From Chthoniobacter flavus (GTDB lineage Bacteria > Verrucomicrobiota > Verrucomicrobiia > Chthoniobacterales > Terrimicrobiaceae), in NCBI GenBank assembly GCA_945903555.1, contig CAMDOJ010000005.1, forward strand, positions 1 through 26,224: a stretch of DNA of 26,224 nt. The letters are read 5' to 3'. Positions 1 through 7,581 of this stretch are shown one piece after another (position 1 is the stretch's first letter; every line of letters starts with the position of its first letter). The notes below the pieces were generated by a model. The model did not search any database. It saw only the letters and a program-made list of their open reading frames with translations, and was not told where the DNA came from. The position numbers and the translations under genes are program-made.

Positions 1-210
1 CCGGGGACTTTCTTGCAGGGTCCGGCTACCACGCAGGAAAGCATCAATATTTTGAGATTAGCTATCCAAACGGGAACACCTTGCGTGACAGAGGTTTTGA
101 ATTACCACAAGGACATGAGCATTTACCGCGTTCAGATTGAACTTCAGCCATGGGTGGACGAATCCTCGTCGATCAAGGGATTTATGGCCATCGAACGTAA
201 GCTTTCCTAA
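1..210 (+). CDS. C-terminal end of a PAS-domain protein (partial, 5' end outside window)
   Basis: The frame is open from base 1 and ends at TAA 208-210. The translation matches the second half of a PAS domain plus its PAC tail: FLQGP, then about 20 residues later LNYHKD, then a strand ending in MAIERK. PAS domains of this subtype include the flavin-binding LOV domains. The first LOV Asn (in NYHKD) is present, but the usual FWN is IYR here and the late Gln is Glu, so flavin binding is doubtful. The protein stops right after the PAC segment, so any output domain must lie upstream, off the window. Its stop is 4 bp from the stop of the convergent O-antigen ligase-like gene. An upstream TTG at 13 is only where the reading frame begins to be scored and is not a believable start. 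Confidence 0.7.
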   Translation, partial: PGTFLQGPATTQESINILRLAIQTGTPCVTEVLNYHKDMSIYRVQIELQPWVDESSSIKGFMAIERKLS

Positions 211-214
211 TTCC

Positions 215-2635
215 TTAGGGTAAATGGCCTCTTTTCGTTTCTCGGAGGTAAGCCTCCATCGACTTCCACGCAGCGGCCCAATCGTGACTCGCCATGGCAA
301 GGATACACTGTAATCGGAATCCCTCTGGTTCGCGTTCTTGAATAGACTCCTGAACCATACGGCGTGCAGTTACGAGATTTCCACGCTGGGCGAGGGATGA
401 AACTGTTTCTGCAAGATTCATCGAAGCGTCATCGGAGGCTTTGGGTTCCGGTAAGTTGAGGTCGATTTTATATCGTTCTTGAACAGCAAGTACTGCGGCT
501 TGAAAATCCTTTTTGTCAAGCCATTGTCGAACTCGAATAGGCCACGCGGCCTCCGCCCAACCTAGATTTGCGGCTAGAAAGGATTCCATGGCTTGGCGAT
601 CCCCGACATTCCACCATGTTGTCAAAAATTTGCGCTTCTCCCCGTGGTCGAGTTGGTCAAGGAATTGAGTATCTTTCGAAGCTTCTTCGATACTGCCCTT
701 GGGGGCGCCGGCAATCCAAATGAGCCACGTGGTTGGTGAAGTGCGAGCATAGGCGCCCAAAGCTGTGGCAAGCCCTGGGTGACTTCGGGCTGCCCCTAGC
801 ATATTTCCGAACATCTCTTCGACGTTGGCATAAACTCCCGCATTATGGATTCGCATCTGCTTTTGGATAGCCTCTCCCCACAGCGGAGCTGCGCGCAAAG
901 GGTCACTAGCAAGCCAGGCTTTCCCTTGTGAATGGGGAAGCTTTGCACTCACGGGATTCAACGCGCGTTCGATTGCAAAAATCGCCTCCACCTCATTGGG
1001 ATCGCCGCCATTTTTTAGCAGGTAAGCACTTAGTTCGCGGTAGAGTCCACGTGAAATGGGAGAAAGTGGGATTTCCAGTCGAGCCAAGTTGATCGCATCC
1101 TTCTTCTTCTCTGCAAAGTCGAGTTGGCGCATCTCTTGAAGAACCGCAGCTGCGCGATAAGGTGGAAAAGGCGGAAGCGAAAACCACTGCGCCCCGATTA
1201 AAAGAACACCGATTGTAAAAACAGCCCCCCCGCCGACAGCAAAAATCCCACGCTGAACGACCCACTGCGCATTTCTCTCGGCTCGGTTAGCCGTTGGGCA
1301 TCCAAAAGCCAATCCCGCCAGCACCAGAAACCACCAACCCAACTCAATCCGATGAATCGGCACATCAACCAGACCATGTAAAATGGCCACTAATACCCCA
1401 CAGATGATCCCCCAACGCAATGACCACGTTGGACTCCCTCGTAAATCACGCATGTCCCTCAGCAAAACCCCCAAAAGGAGCGCCACACAAATCAAGCAAG
1501 GCAAACCTGATTCCGCAGCTATCATCAACCAATCGCTTTCGGGGTGCATAGCTACAGCCTCCCTTATGCTTTTCTTAGCATACAAGGGATAGACGTAGGC
1601 ATAAGATCCGAGCCCCGTTCCCGTGAAGGGATAATCCCAAATCATCCGCGCTGTATCGTAAAATATCTTGGACCTCATATCCGAGAAAGCCAACTCGGCT
1701 ACTGGCGACTCTGCGGCACCAACCTCAACCTGCTTCCCTTGAATCCCGACCATTTCAAGGATTCGCCACTTGGAACTCCCCTCCCCTGTAAAAAAGTAAA
1801 TGAGGAGGGCGATCGCTATGGCCGCAAATGATACCATTAAGGGAATCGATCGGTGACTTTTTCCCATCGCCAACACCCAGATCACTGCGCCTACGAGAAG
1901 AAAAACCACCCCCCCACGTGACATCGATTGAAACATCAGCGAGTAAACGCAAAGGGAGAGGGCTCCTGCCGCGAGCAAAAACACACCCGTTTTTTTCGTG
2001 ACCCAAGCTTCCCGAATGACCCCCAACGCCAATATGCTACCAGTTACAAGCAGTGATGCCGTGTGGTTACGATTGGGAAAAAAACCAAAATCCGGTGGAG
2101 CCCACCCTCCTCTGTCAAAAAAGGGATATTCCCATCCCGTCATTTTTGCAAAAAGAGCCAAGGCCGCATACAGTCCACAAGCGAGCGTTCCCAAAAGTGC
2201 CAAATAAATTTTCACACTCGAACGCAATGGATGCCCGATAGAAAAAAGTCCGATCAACAATGTAGCGGCCAGAATAATGAGCCAAAAACCGGACTCACGC
2301 GGTACCATCGTAACCAAAGGCAATGGCGGTAATGCTTGGAGATTCTGCAGCCCCAAACGCCAAGGCGGGGTATAAAACCAAGCCTGCGGAAGTAATGAAC
2401 TCAATGCGCAAAGCAGGATTCCGCCACAGAGAATCCAATACCGCCAGGGCACAATTCGGTTCGGCGCCAGAAACACCATCACCGCTCCGGCCACCACAAA
2501 AAAAATCCCAGTCGCACCCTGTCTCACACTGCCAGCGAGAAATACCGCCACCATGGCACCCAGAATCAAAAGACCCTGCACTGCAGTAGAGCGAATGGGA
2601 GGATAGGTTTTTTGCTGGGTTGATCCGCTGGACAT
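215..2635 (-). CDS. O-antigen ligase/polymerase-like membrane protein with helical tail
   Basis: Polytopic inner-membrane protein of the Wzy/WaaL (PF04932-type) group, which polymerise or ligate polysaccharide chains on the periplasmic face. About 11-13 hydrophobic segments fill the first 500 residues. Family-type landmarks are FFPNRNHTAS before a membrane helix and, after a large loop, TGLGSYAYVYPLY, the usual position of the Wzy_C signature. A last hydrophobic segment (GIFAVGGGAVFTIGVLL) is followed by about 300 soluble, helix-rich residues with many Trp and Ala, resembling divergent TPR repeats; such tails occur in several ligase-family proteins. The specific substrate cannot be read from the sequence. 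I chose the ATG at 2635; a GTG at 2662 adds nine residues and neither has a ribosome-binding site. It diverges from the rsmA-Nudix gene and stands alone as a transcription unit. Confidence 0.8.
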   Translation of the reverse strand: MSSGSTQQKTYPPIRSTAVQGLLILGAMVAVFLAGSVRQGATGIFFVVAGAVMVFLAPNRIVPWRYWILCGGILLCALSSLLPQAWFYTPPWRLGLQNLQALPPLPLVTMVPRESGFWLIILAATLLIGLFSIGHPLRSSVKIYLALLGTLACGLYAALALFAKMTGWEYPFFDRGGWAPPDFGFFPNRNHTASLLVTGSILALGVIREAWVTKKTGVFLLAAGALSLCVYSLMFQSMSRGGVVFLLVGAVIWVLAMGKSHRSIPLMVSFAAIAIALLIYFFTGEGSSKWRILEMVGIQGKQVEVGAAESPVAELAFSDMRSKIFYDTARMIWDYPFTGTGLGSYAYVYPLYAKKSIREAVAMHPESDWLMIAAESGLPCLICVALLLGVLLRDMRDLRGSPTWSLRWGIICGVLVAILHGLVDVPIHRIELGWWFLVLAGLAFGCPTANRAERNAQWVVQRGIFAVGGGAVFTIGVLLIGAQWFSLPPFPPYRAAAVLQEMRQLDFAEKKKDAINLARLEIPLSPISRGLYRELSAYLLKNGGDPNEVEAIFAIERALNPVSAKLPHSQGKAWLASDPLRAAPLWGEAIQKQMRIHNAGVYANVEEMFGNMLGAARSHPGLATALGAYARTSPTTWLIWIAGAPKGSIEEASKDTQFLDQLDHGEKRKFLTTWWNVGDRQAMESFLAANLGWAEAAWPIRVRQWLDKKDFQAAVLAVQERYKIDLNLPEPKASDDASMNLAETVSSLAQRGNLVTARRMVQESIQEREPEGFRLQCILAMASHDWAAAWKSMEAYLRETKRGHLP

Positions 2636-2706
2636 AGCTTGGCGCGCGCCCGAAGGCGGCACTTAGAAGATTCCACCGCTAGGGGTTCCGCTCAAGAAGG
2701 AAAAGA

Positions 2707-2754
2707 TGTGAATAACTTGTGAAATAAAATCCCCACCACGGAAGTTTATCAACA
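2707..2754. promoter_or_regulatory. two DnaA-box-like 9-mers in divergent intergenic region
   Basis: TGTGAATAA at 2707-2715 is the complement of TTATTCACA, an exact match to the consensus TTATNCACA. TTATCAACA at 2746-2754 differs from TTATCCACA at one base. They lie 30 bp apart in the roughly 160-bp gap between the two divergent genes. Two 9-mers alone are weak evidence: they could be control sites, part of a larger AT-rich region, or chance. Confidence 0.25.
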
Positions 2755-2795
2755 ACGGCTTTGTGAATGGCTGTGAAAAAGATTACGTAAGGGGA

Positions 2796-4133
2796 ATGAC
2801 ACTGAGCGAAATCCAACGGGTACTCACAAATCTACAGGCTTCTCCAACACGCTCCCTCGGGCAAAATTTTTTATACGATCAGAATCTCGCCCAGAAAATC
2901 GTGGATCTTCTCGATATCCAACCAGGCGATCACATCGTGGAAATCGGTCCAGGTCTTGGTGCGTTGACTTGCTTTCTCCTGCGTCCCGATATCCGACTCA
3001 CGCTGATCGAAAAAGACCACCGACTCATCGAGCACTTGCAACAAACTTTCGAGAGTGGAACAACCCACGTGTTCCACGCGGATGCGTTGGAATTTGATCT
3101 CCGAAAATTGTGGGGTCAAGGTCCAGTGAAGGTGATCGGCAATCTGCCTTATTACATTTCCACACCACTCATTGCAAAATATGCGTCCGCCCTCTCACCA
3201 GCATCAATGCTAGCTCTCACACTACAGCTTGAACTTGCCGAACGCTTGGGAGCCAAGAGTGGAACGAAAGAGTATGGAGCGATGACCGTGTGTGTCGGAC
3301 GTCGATGGGATGTGTCATTCGAACGCAAATTGCCCGCTTCTGTTTTCTATCCGAGACCCAAGGTGGACTCGGCCGTGATCACCCTTCGCAGACGAGGAGG
3401 CGCCAGCGTTTGCGAGCTCAATGAATCGCGATTTGAATCCCTCGTACGACGGGGATTTTCGGAACGCAGAAAACAACTTCGTAAAATGCTTCCAGAGCTT
3501 AAACCAGATTGGGATTCACTGTCCGCGAAGTTGGGATTCACTCCCACTGTTCGAGCCGAAGAACTGTCGCTCAAAAAATGGGAGCTTTTGACTGCAATGA
3601 CATCCCCTGCTCAAGCCCAACACGGAGAGGAACTCTTCGATGTGGTTGACGAGCAAGACGTCGTTCTCCGTCCCGAAACAAGGGAAGTGGTCCATGTGAA
3701 TAACTTGCGCCATCGTGCTGTTCACATGCTTCTTTTCAACTCCAAGGGAGAACTTTTTCTCCAAAAACGTTCCATGTGGAAGGACCGAAACCCTAGCCTA
3801 TGGGACTCTTCCGCTGCGGGTCATGTCGATTCTGGCGAAGACTACCTTCAGGCAGCTCGTCGCGAACTTCAGGAAGAACTCGGCATTCCCGCGCCTGACC
3901 TCCTGCGATTTGGTCGACTGACACCCTCCGAGACGACCGGATGGGAATTTATTGAACTGTATCGGGGCACTCATGATGGGCCATTCCACCCAGCCCCGAT
4001 GGAAATCGAAACCGGAGCCTTTTTTGAAATAGACCACATCGCTGCGTGGGCAAAGAATACACCAACGGATTTCAGCCCTGTCTTTTTAAAGTGCCTCGAG
4101 TGCCTCCAATCTCCATCCACATTCGTAGTTTGA
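2796..4133 (+). CDS. rsmA: RsmA/KsgA 16S rRNA dimethyladenosine transferase fused to a Nudix hydrolase domain
   Basis: The first ~270 residues are a full RsmA (KsgA), which dimethylates the two adjacent adenines in helix 45 of 16S rRNA late in 30S assembly using SAM. Landmarks counted from the upstream GTG (2763) are LGQNFL (32-37), SAM loop EIGPGLG (60-66), acidic E83, HADALE, and catalytic NLPYY (127-131). After KKWELL comes a second domain of about 175 residues with a perfect Nudix box at 353-375 (G x5 E x7 REL x EE x GI). The flanking features VVDEQDVVL, RHRAVH and LWDSSAAGHV place it in the YfcD/isopentenyl-diphosphate-isomerase-like Nudix group, which hydrolyses nucleoside diphosphate-linked compounds. 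Start: ATG 2796 (445 aa) fits RsmA better than GTG 2763; AAGGGG lies almost against it. Three bases separate its stop from the ClpX-like gene, so the two are probably co-transcribed. Confidence 0.9.
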   Translation: MTLSEIQRVLTNLQASPTRSLGQNFLYDQNLAQKIVDLLDIQPGDHIVEIGPGLGALTCFLLRPDIRLTLIEKDHRLIEHLQQTFESGTTHVFHADALEFDLRKLWGQGPVKVIGNLPYYISTPLIAKYASALSPASMLALTLQLELAERLGAKSGTKEYGAMTVCVGRRWDVSFERKLPASVFYPRPKVDSAVITLRRRGGASVCELNESRFESLVRRGFSERRKQLRKMLPELKPDWDSLSAKLGFTPTVRAEELSLKKWELLTAMTSPAQAQHGEELFDVVDEQDVVLRPETREVVHVNNLRHRAVHMLLFNSKGELFLQKRSMWKDRNPSLWDSSAAGHVDSGEDYLQAARRELQEELGIPAPDLLRFGRLTPSETTGWEFIELYRGTHDGPFHPAPMEIETGAFFEIDHIAAWAKNTPTDFSPVFLKCLECLQSPSTFVV

Positions 4134-4136
4134 TAC

Positions 4137-5357
4137 ATGAATAAATCCGGACACCCAGATTCCTTAGGCCCGATCACCCAGGGCGTCCCAAAGCGTCTCC
4201 GCCGCTCGAAAGATACCTCGACCAGCAAAGCTACCATGAGAGGCAAACCTGCCCCCTCCAAGGAGTTTGCATTCCATCTCAAGCCCGTCGATATCGCCCG
4301 CCACCTCAACCGCTTTGTAATCGGCCAGCAGGAAGCCAAAAAAGTCCTAAGCGTGGCACTCTGTGATCACTTTCAACACGTCAAAATGACACAGGCTGGT
4401 AACCCTGCCCCCTTCTATCAAAAACAAAATGTTTTAATTTTGGGTCCCACTGGCGTCGGCAAGACCCACCTCATCCGCTCCGCCGCCGACCTGATTGGGG
4501 TTCCATTTGTCAAAGCCGATGCCACCAAATTCAGCGAGACCGGGTATGTGGGAGGTGATGTGGACGATCTCGTTCGTGATCTCATACGAAGAGCCGGCGG
4601 GGATATTAAGAGAGCGGAGCATGGCATCATTTATCTCGATGAAGTCGACAAATTGGCCTGTGGAGCCAGCGAAAGCGGTGGCCGAGACGTGTCGGGCCGA
4701 GGAGTTCAAACGAACCTCCTCAAACTCATGGAAGACGGGGACGTGCCTGTAGTATCCCCTAATGATGTGACCGGACAGCTCCAAAACGCCATGTCCGCCG
4801 CAAGAGGTAACACACCCGGAATGCCGGATACGGTCTCCACTAAACATATTTTATTCATCGTCAGTGGAGCATTTGTGGGAATCGAGAAAATCACCCGTGA
4901 ACGACTCGAGAACAAATCCCTTGCAATGGAAAAGTGCCACGCCCAAGTGAGCACGGCAGACCTCATCCGCTTCGGTCTGGAACCCGAATTTGTTGGTCGA
5001 CTCCCCGTTCGTGTCGCTTGCCATTCTCTAGACGAAGACGATCTCTTCCATGTCTTGAGTAAAAGCGAGAGCAGCCTCCTCAGACAATACGAACGTGCTT
5101 TTGCCGCCTATGGCATAAAGCTCCAATTTCAGCCTGAGGCGCTTCGGACACTAGCTGGGCTAGCCAAGGCCGAGCAAACCGGCGCAAGGGGTCTCATGAC
5201 CGTTCTGGAGCGAAGTTTCCGCGATCTCAAATTCCGCCTCCCTTCCACAAAAATCAAATCACTCACAGTCACTGCGGAGACAATCCAAAACCCAGCGGCC
5301 ACACTTCGAAGGCTTCTCTCGAAAGTAGCGCCAAAAAAATTACCCGACATCCAATAG
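4137..5357 (+). CDS. ClpX-like AAA+ ATPase lacking zinc domain and IGF loop
   Basis: The core (residues about 45-395) aligns with ClpX, the unfoldase that feeds ClpP. Visible are Walker A GPTGVGKT (103-110), pore-1 loop GYVG (136-139), Walker B IIYLDEVD (164-171), GRDVSGRGVQ (182-191), arginine finger in EFVGRLPV (R288) and sensor-2 GARGL (349-353), so ATP hydrolysis should be intact. Three ClpX features are absent. There is no N-terminal four-cysteine zinc domain; a basic, low-complexity 45-residue segment replaces it. Where ClpX has GRKH, this has ARGNTPGMP. Between FVGIEKI and LIRFGLEPEF the sequence runs through ERLENKSLAMEKC with no IGF tripeptide and is shorter than in ClpX. IGF is the ClpP-docking element, so this is probably a ClpP-independent paralogue (inference). 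No clpP is adjacent. The true clpX is presumably elsewhere. Confidence 0.85.
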   Translation: MNKSGHPDSLGPITQGVPKRLRRSKDTSTSKATMRGKPAPSKEFAFHLKPVDIARHLNRFVIGQQEAKKVLSVALCDHFQHVKMTQAGNPAPFYQKQNVLILGPTGVGKTHLIRSAADLIGVPFVKADATKFSETGYVGGDVDDLVRDLIRRAGGDIKRAEHGIIYLDEVDKLACGASESGGRDVSGRGVQTNLLKLMEDGDVPVVSPNDVTGQLQNAMSAARGNTPGMPDTVSTKHILFIVSGAFVGIEKITRERLENKSLAMEKCHAQVSTADLIRFGLEPEFVGRLPVRVACHSLDEDDLFHVLSKSESSLLRQYERAFAAYGIKLQFQPEALRTLAGLAKAEQTGARGLMTVLERSFRDLKFRLPSTKIKSLTVTAETIQNPAATLRRLLSKVAPKKLPDIQ

Positions 5358-5710
5358 CCCCTTGCTTTTGGATTTTACTAGGGGGCACAGCGCATCTCAC
5401 CGAGCCAGAGGCACTGCTTTTGTGCTGCGGTCTGCTCCTTTTGATTCCGATGGGCAGGGTGCGAGAAAGTAGACCGTTCTCCACACGGCCGAGACGGCCA
5501 TGCCCCCTTCTTTTCCGCTGCAAAGTTCAATTTCAGAGGGACAGTGGTTTGAGGCAGTCTTTGCTCCGCTGCGCTGCGGTTGCCCACCATGGGCTACACA
5601 TTTGTCTTTCCCTCGGGATATTCGCTAACCGAGCGGGTCTTCTTCGCGGCGCTGCTAATCTGCCATCCTGTCTAAAAATCCGCTTTCGGGATAATCTCTC
5701 TGAATACCTG
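5358..5710. other. 353-bp intergenic stretch without a recognised gene
   Basis: It lies between two converging units (ClpX-like gene and ribosomal cluster terminator). The reading frames on both strands are short, low-complexity and resemble no family I know. A 7-bp GC stem, GCCCCTT with AGGGGGC (about 5355-5382), follows the ClpX-like stop but lacks a T-run. A GGCCG/CGGCC stem lies near 5488-5505 and a GCCC/GGGC stem near 5582-5595. I checked for signatures of tmRNA, RNase P RNA and SRP RNA and saw none. A structured small RNA is possible but unsupported. Confidence 0.4.
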
Positions 5711-5745
5711 AAAAACAAAAAGCGCGCCCTAGTGATAGGACGCGC
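5711..5745 (-). terminator. intrinsic terminator of the ribosomal protein cluster
   Basis: On the minus strand GCGCGTCCTA, loop TCAC, TAGGGCGCGC forms a 10-bp stem with one G-U pair, followed directly by TTTTTGTTTTT. It begins about 33 bases after the rpsD stop. This is a textbook Rho-independent terminator and shows that transcription ends after rpsD, with no rpoA or rplQ. Confidence 0.9.
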
Positions 5746-5778
5746 CTTTTCGTTTGCAGGGAAACTATTTGCTCCGTA

Positions 5779-6390
5779 TTAGCGGGCGTAAAGCTCAACA
5801 ACGAGCTGCTCGTTGACAATAGGATTGATTTCCTCGCGTGTAGGAATACGAACCACTGATCCAGTCAGATTATCTTTATCCACAAGAAGCCAATCCGGAA
5901 CCACGGCAATTTGAGTCAACTCAACACCACGTTTTCCAAGGCGCTGGGATTTCTCAGAAGCCTTAATGCTGATCGCATCACCAGGCTTAAGATTCATTGA
6001 TGAAGCGTTGGTCTTGCGTCCATTCACGGAGACGTGGCCGTGGCTGACCATCTGGCGAGCACCACGAAGTGTCTTCGAGAAACCCATCTTCTGAACGACA
6101 TTGTCCAAACGTGTCTCCAGAAGCTGAAGAAGGATCTCACCTGTTACGCCACGGCGCTGGCTGGCGATCGCGAAATAACGGCGAAACTGACGCTCCAAAA
6201 CCCCATATTGGAAACGAAGCTTTTGCTTCTCAGCAAGCGCGATGGAGTAATCGCTTTGCTTACGGCGGGATCCCTTGGGGCCATGCTGACCTGGAGGATA
6301 GTTTTTATTTTCGAAAGCTTTCGGTGAGCCATGAATGAGAACTCCGTAGCGACGACTAACTTTTGTTTTGGGTCCGGTGTAACGTGCCAT
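5779..6390 (-). CDS. rpsD: 30S ribosomal protein S4
   Basis: Primary 16S rRNA-binding protein that nucleates 30S body assembly. It has the usual length (203 aa). It begins MARYTGPKTKVSRRYG, has NYPPGQHGPKGSRRK near residue 30, and the S4 RNA-binding domain from about LETRLDNVV (near 92) through HGHVSVNGRKTN. There are no cysteines, so it is the zinc-free form. It is the last gene of the cluster, 50 bp after rpsK, with a possible promoter of its own in that gap and the terminator right behind. In other bacteria S4 represses translation of the alpha operon; here its usual partners rpoA and rplQ do not follow. The start ATG sits behind an A-rich stretch with no Shine-Dalgarno sequence. Confidence 0.97.
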   Translation of the reverse strand: MARYTGPKTKVSRRYGVLIHGSPKAFENKNYPPGQHGPKGSRRKQSDYSIALAEKQKLRFQYGVLERQFRRYFAIASQRRGVTGEILLQLLETRLDNVVQKMGFSKTLRGARQMVSHGHVSVNGRKTNASSMNLKPGDAISIKASEKSQRLGKRGVELTQIAVVPDWLLVDKDNLTGSVVRIPTREEINPIVNEQLVVELYAR

Positions 6391-6410
6391 TTTTTTAAAT
6401 TTAAGGTTTT

Positions 6411-6439
6411 ATAGTAAGGAATTGAAACGTGCTCGTCAA
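6411..6439 (-). promoter_or_regulatory. candidate internal promoter for rpsD
   Basis: On the minus strand TTGACG (6434-6439, five of six bases of the -35 consensus), a 17-bp spacer and TACTAT (6411-6416, four of six) lie wholly within the rpsK-rpsD gap. TATAAA overlaps the -10 but would need a 20-bp spacer. The placement supports separate expression of rpsD. It has not been tested against background frequency. Confidence 0.4.
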
Positions 6440-6440
6440 A

Positions 6441-7121
6441 TCAGACGCGGCGTTGCTTGGGCGGGCGGCAGCCATTGTGTGGGATCGGGGTCACGTCACG
6501 AATCATCGAAACATCAAGACCGATAGCCTGCATAGCGCGAACAGCGGATTCACGCCCAGCACCTGGGCCCTTGACGCGAACTTCGACTTCCTTGAGACCA
6601 TGTCCCATGGCTTGCCGACAGGCGTCTTGAGCAACCATCTGCGCGGCGTAGGCTGTGCTTTTACGTGAGCCTTTGAAACCGCACTTGCCGGCACTCGACC
6701 AACCGATCACTCCACCACGAAGATCCGTGATACTTACAATCGTATTATTAAAACTCGCTTGAACGTGAGCCACCCCTTGAATGACTCCCTTGCTGCCCTT
6801 GGCTTTGACGATCTTGATCGGCTCGATCGTATCATCCAGTGAGATGCTGATAGGTGCTGCCGCAGCCGCTGGGGCCGCTCCTGCTGCACCTTTTTTAGCT
6901 TTTGGGGCTTTTTTTACTGCTGCTTTTTTAGCCGGCGCTTCAGCGGCAGGGGCTACGGCTTCCGCTGCTGGAGTTTCCACAGATACAGCTTCCACAGATA
7001 CAGCTTCCACAGCTGGAGATTCCGTTGCTGGAGTTTCCGTTGCAGCGACCTGCACGGGCGCCTCATCATTGGCGGCGACGGCTGGCGTCTCTGCGGGTTC
7101 ATTCTTGGTTTCTTCGCTCAT
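6441..7121 (-). CDS. rpsK: 30S ribosomal protein S11 with ~100-residue N-terminal extension
   Basis: The S11 core runs from about residue 106 (VKAKGSKGVIQGVAHVQ) to the C-terminus. It has FNNTIVSITD, GWSSAGKCGFKGSRKST, VKGPGAGRESAVRA and the conserved ending HNGCRPPKQRRV, and it binds 16S rRNA in the 30S platform at the mRNA exit. The first ~100 residues are not part of the family, whose usual total length is near 130. They comprise an acidic Glu/Ala/Val/Pro stretch (1-62), a Lys/Ala stretch (63-80) and an Ala run (80-90). The frame is open without a stop and ATG 7121 is 18 bp from the rpsM stop. No in-frame ATG or good GTG lies close to the core, so the extension looks translated. A 15-bp tandem repeat lies in this part. 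Confidence 0.93.
   Translation of the reverse strand: MSEETKNEPAETPAVAANDEAPVQVAATETPATESPAVEAVSVEAVSVETPAAEAVAPAAEAPAKKAAVKKAPKAKKGAAGAAPAAAAAPISISLDDTIEPIKIVKAKGSKGVIQGVAHVQASFNNTIVSITDLRGGVIGWSSAGKCGFKGSRKSTAYAAQMVAQDACRQAMGHGLKEVEVRVKGPGAGRESAVRAMQAIGLDVSMIRDVTPIPHNGCRPPKQRRV
6975..7004. repeat. 15-bp tandem repeat inside the rpsK extension
   Basis: TTCCACAGATACAGC occurs twice head to tail (6975-6989 and 6990-7004), followed by a partial third copy (TTCCACAGC). It encodes the repeated peptide EAVSV in the S11 extension, so this segment may vary in length between strains by slippage. Confidence 0.85.
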
Positions 7122-7139
7122 ACTTTAATGGTGCTTAAT

Positions 7140-7535
7140 TTAAACTTTGCCTGTCTTGGCATCTTTATTGCGCTGGACACCCACAGTTTTGCGAGGGCCT
7201 TTGCGAGTGCGGGCATTGGTGCCCGTGCGCTGACCGCGAACAGGAAGTCCGCGACGGTGGCGAATGCCACGATAACAGTTGATAGCCTGAAGGCGTTTGA
7301 GATTTCCTTGAACCTCTCGTCGGAGATCACCCTCAATCAAAATTTGATTGGCATTGATCGCGTGGATGATTGCGTTGATTTGTTCGGGACTCAAATCTTT
7401 AGCGCGGGCGTTAGGATCGATGTTCGCTTGCTCGAGAACTTTTTTGGTGTTGCTCGGTCCCATTCCATAAATGTAGGGAAGCGAGGCTTCGATGCGTTTG
7501 TCGCCGGGTATGTCTACTCCTAGTAATCGTGGCAT
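7140..7535 (-). CDS. rpsM: 30S ribosomal protein S13
   Basis: Protein of the 30S head that contacts the P-site tRNA and the 50S subunit. It has the usual form (131 aa): MPRLLGVDIPGDKRIE at the start, helix-two-turn-helix with YIYGMGPSNTKKVLE, then YRGIRHRRGLPVRGQRTGTNARTRKGPRKTV near the C-terminus. It lies between rpmJ (46 bp upstream) and rpsK (18 bp downstream), the standard alpha-operon order. The bases before ATG are A/T-rich without a Shine-Dalgarno sequence. Confidence 0.97.
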   Translation of the reverse strand: MPRLLGVDIPGDKRIEASLPYIYGMGPSNTKKVLEQANIDPNARAKDLSPEQINAIIHAINANQILIEGDLRREVQGNLKRLQAINCYRGIRHRRGLPVRGQRTGTNARTRKGPRKTVGVQRNKDAKTGKV

Positions 7536-7581
7536 AATTCAGTAATTCTTTTTTAAAGTTTAGGGAACGTTGTATTCTCGA

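Noticed and set aside
5420..5782. 120-aa plus-strand frame downstream of the ClpX-like gene
   Set aside because: It runs through the ribosomal terminator and into the end of rpsD on the other strand, has no family resemblance and a composition typical of a chance frame.
6781..7128. 115-aa plus-strand frame opposite rpsK
   Set aside because: Its Ala/Ser-rich sequence is the antisense image of the S11 extension; S11 on the minus strand explains the open frame.
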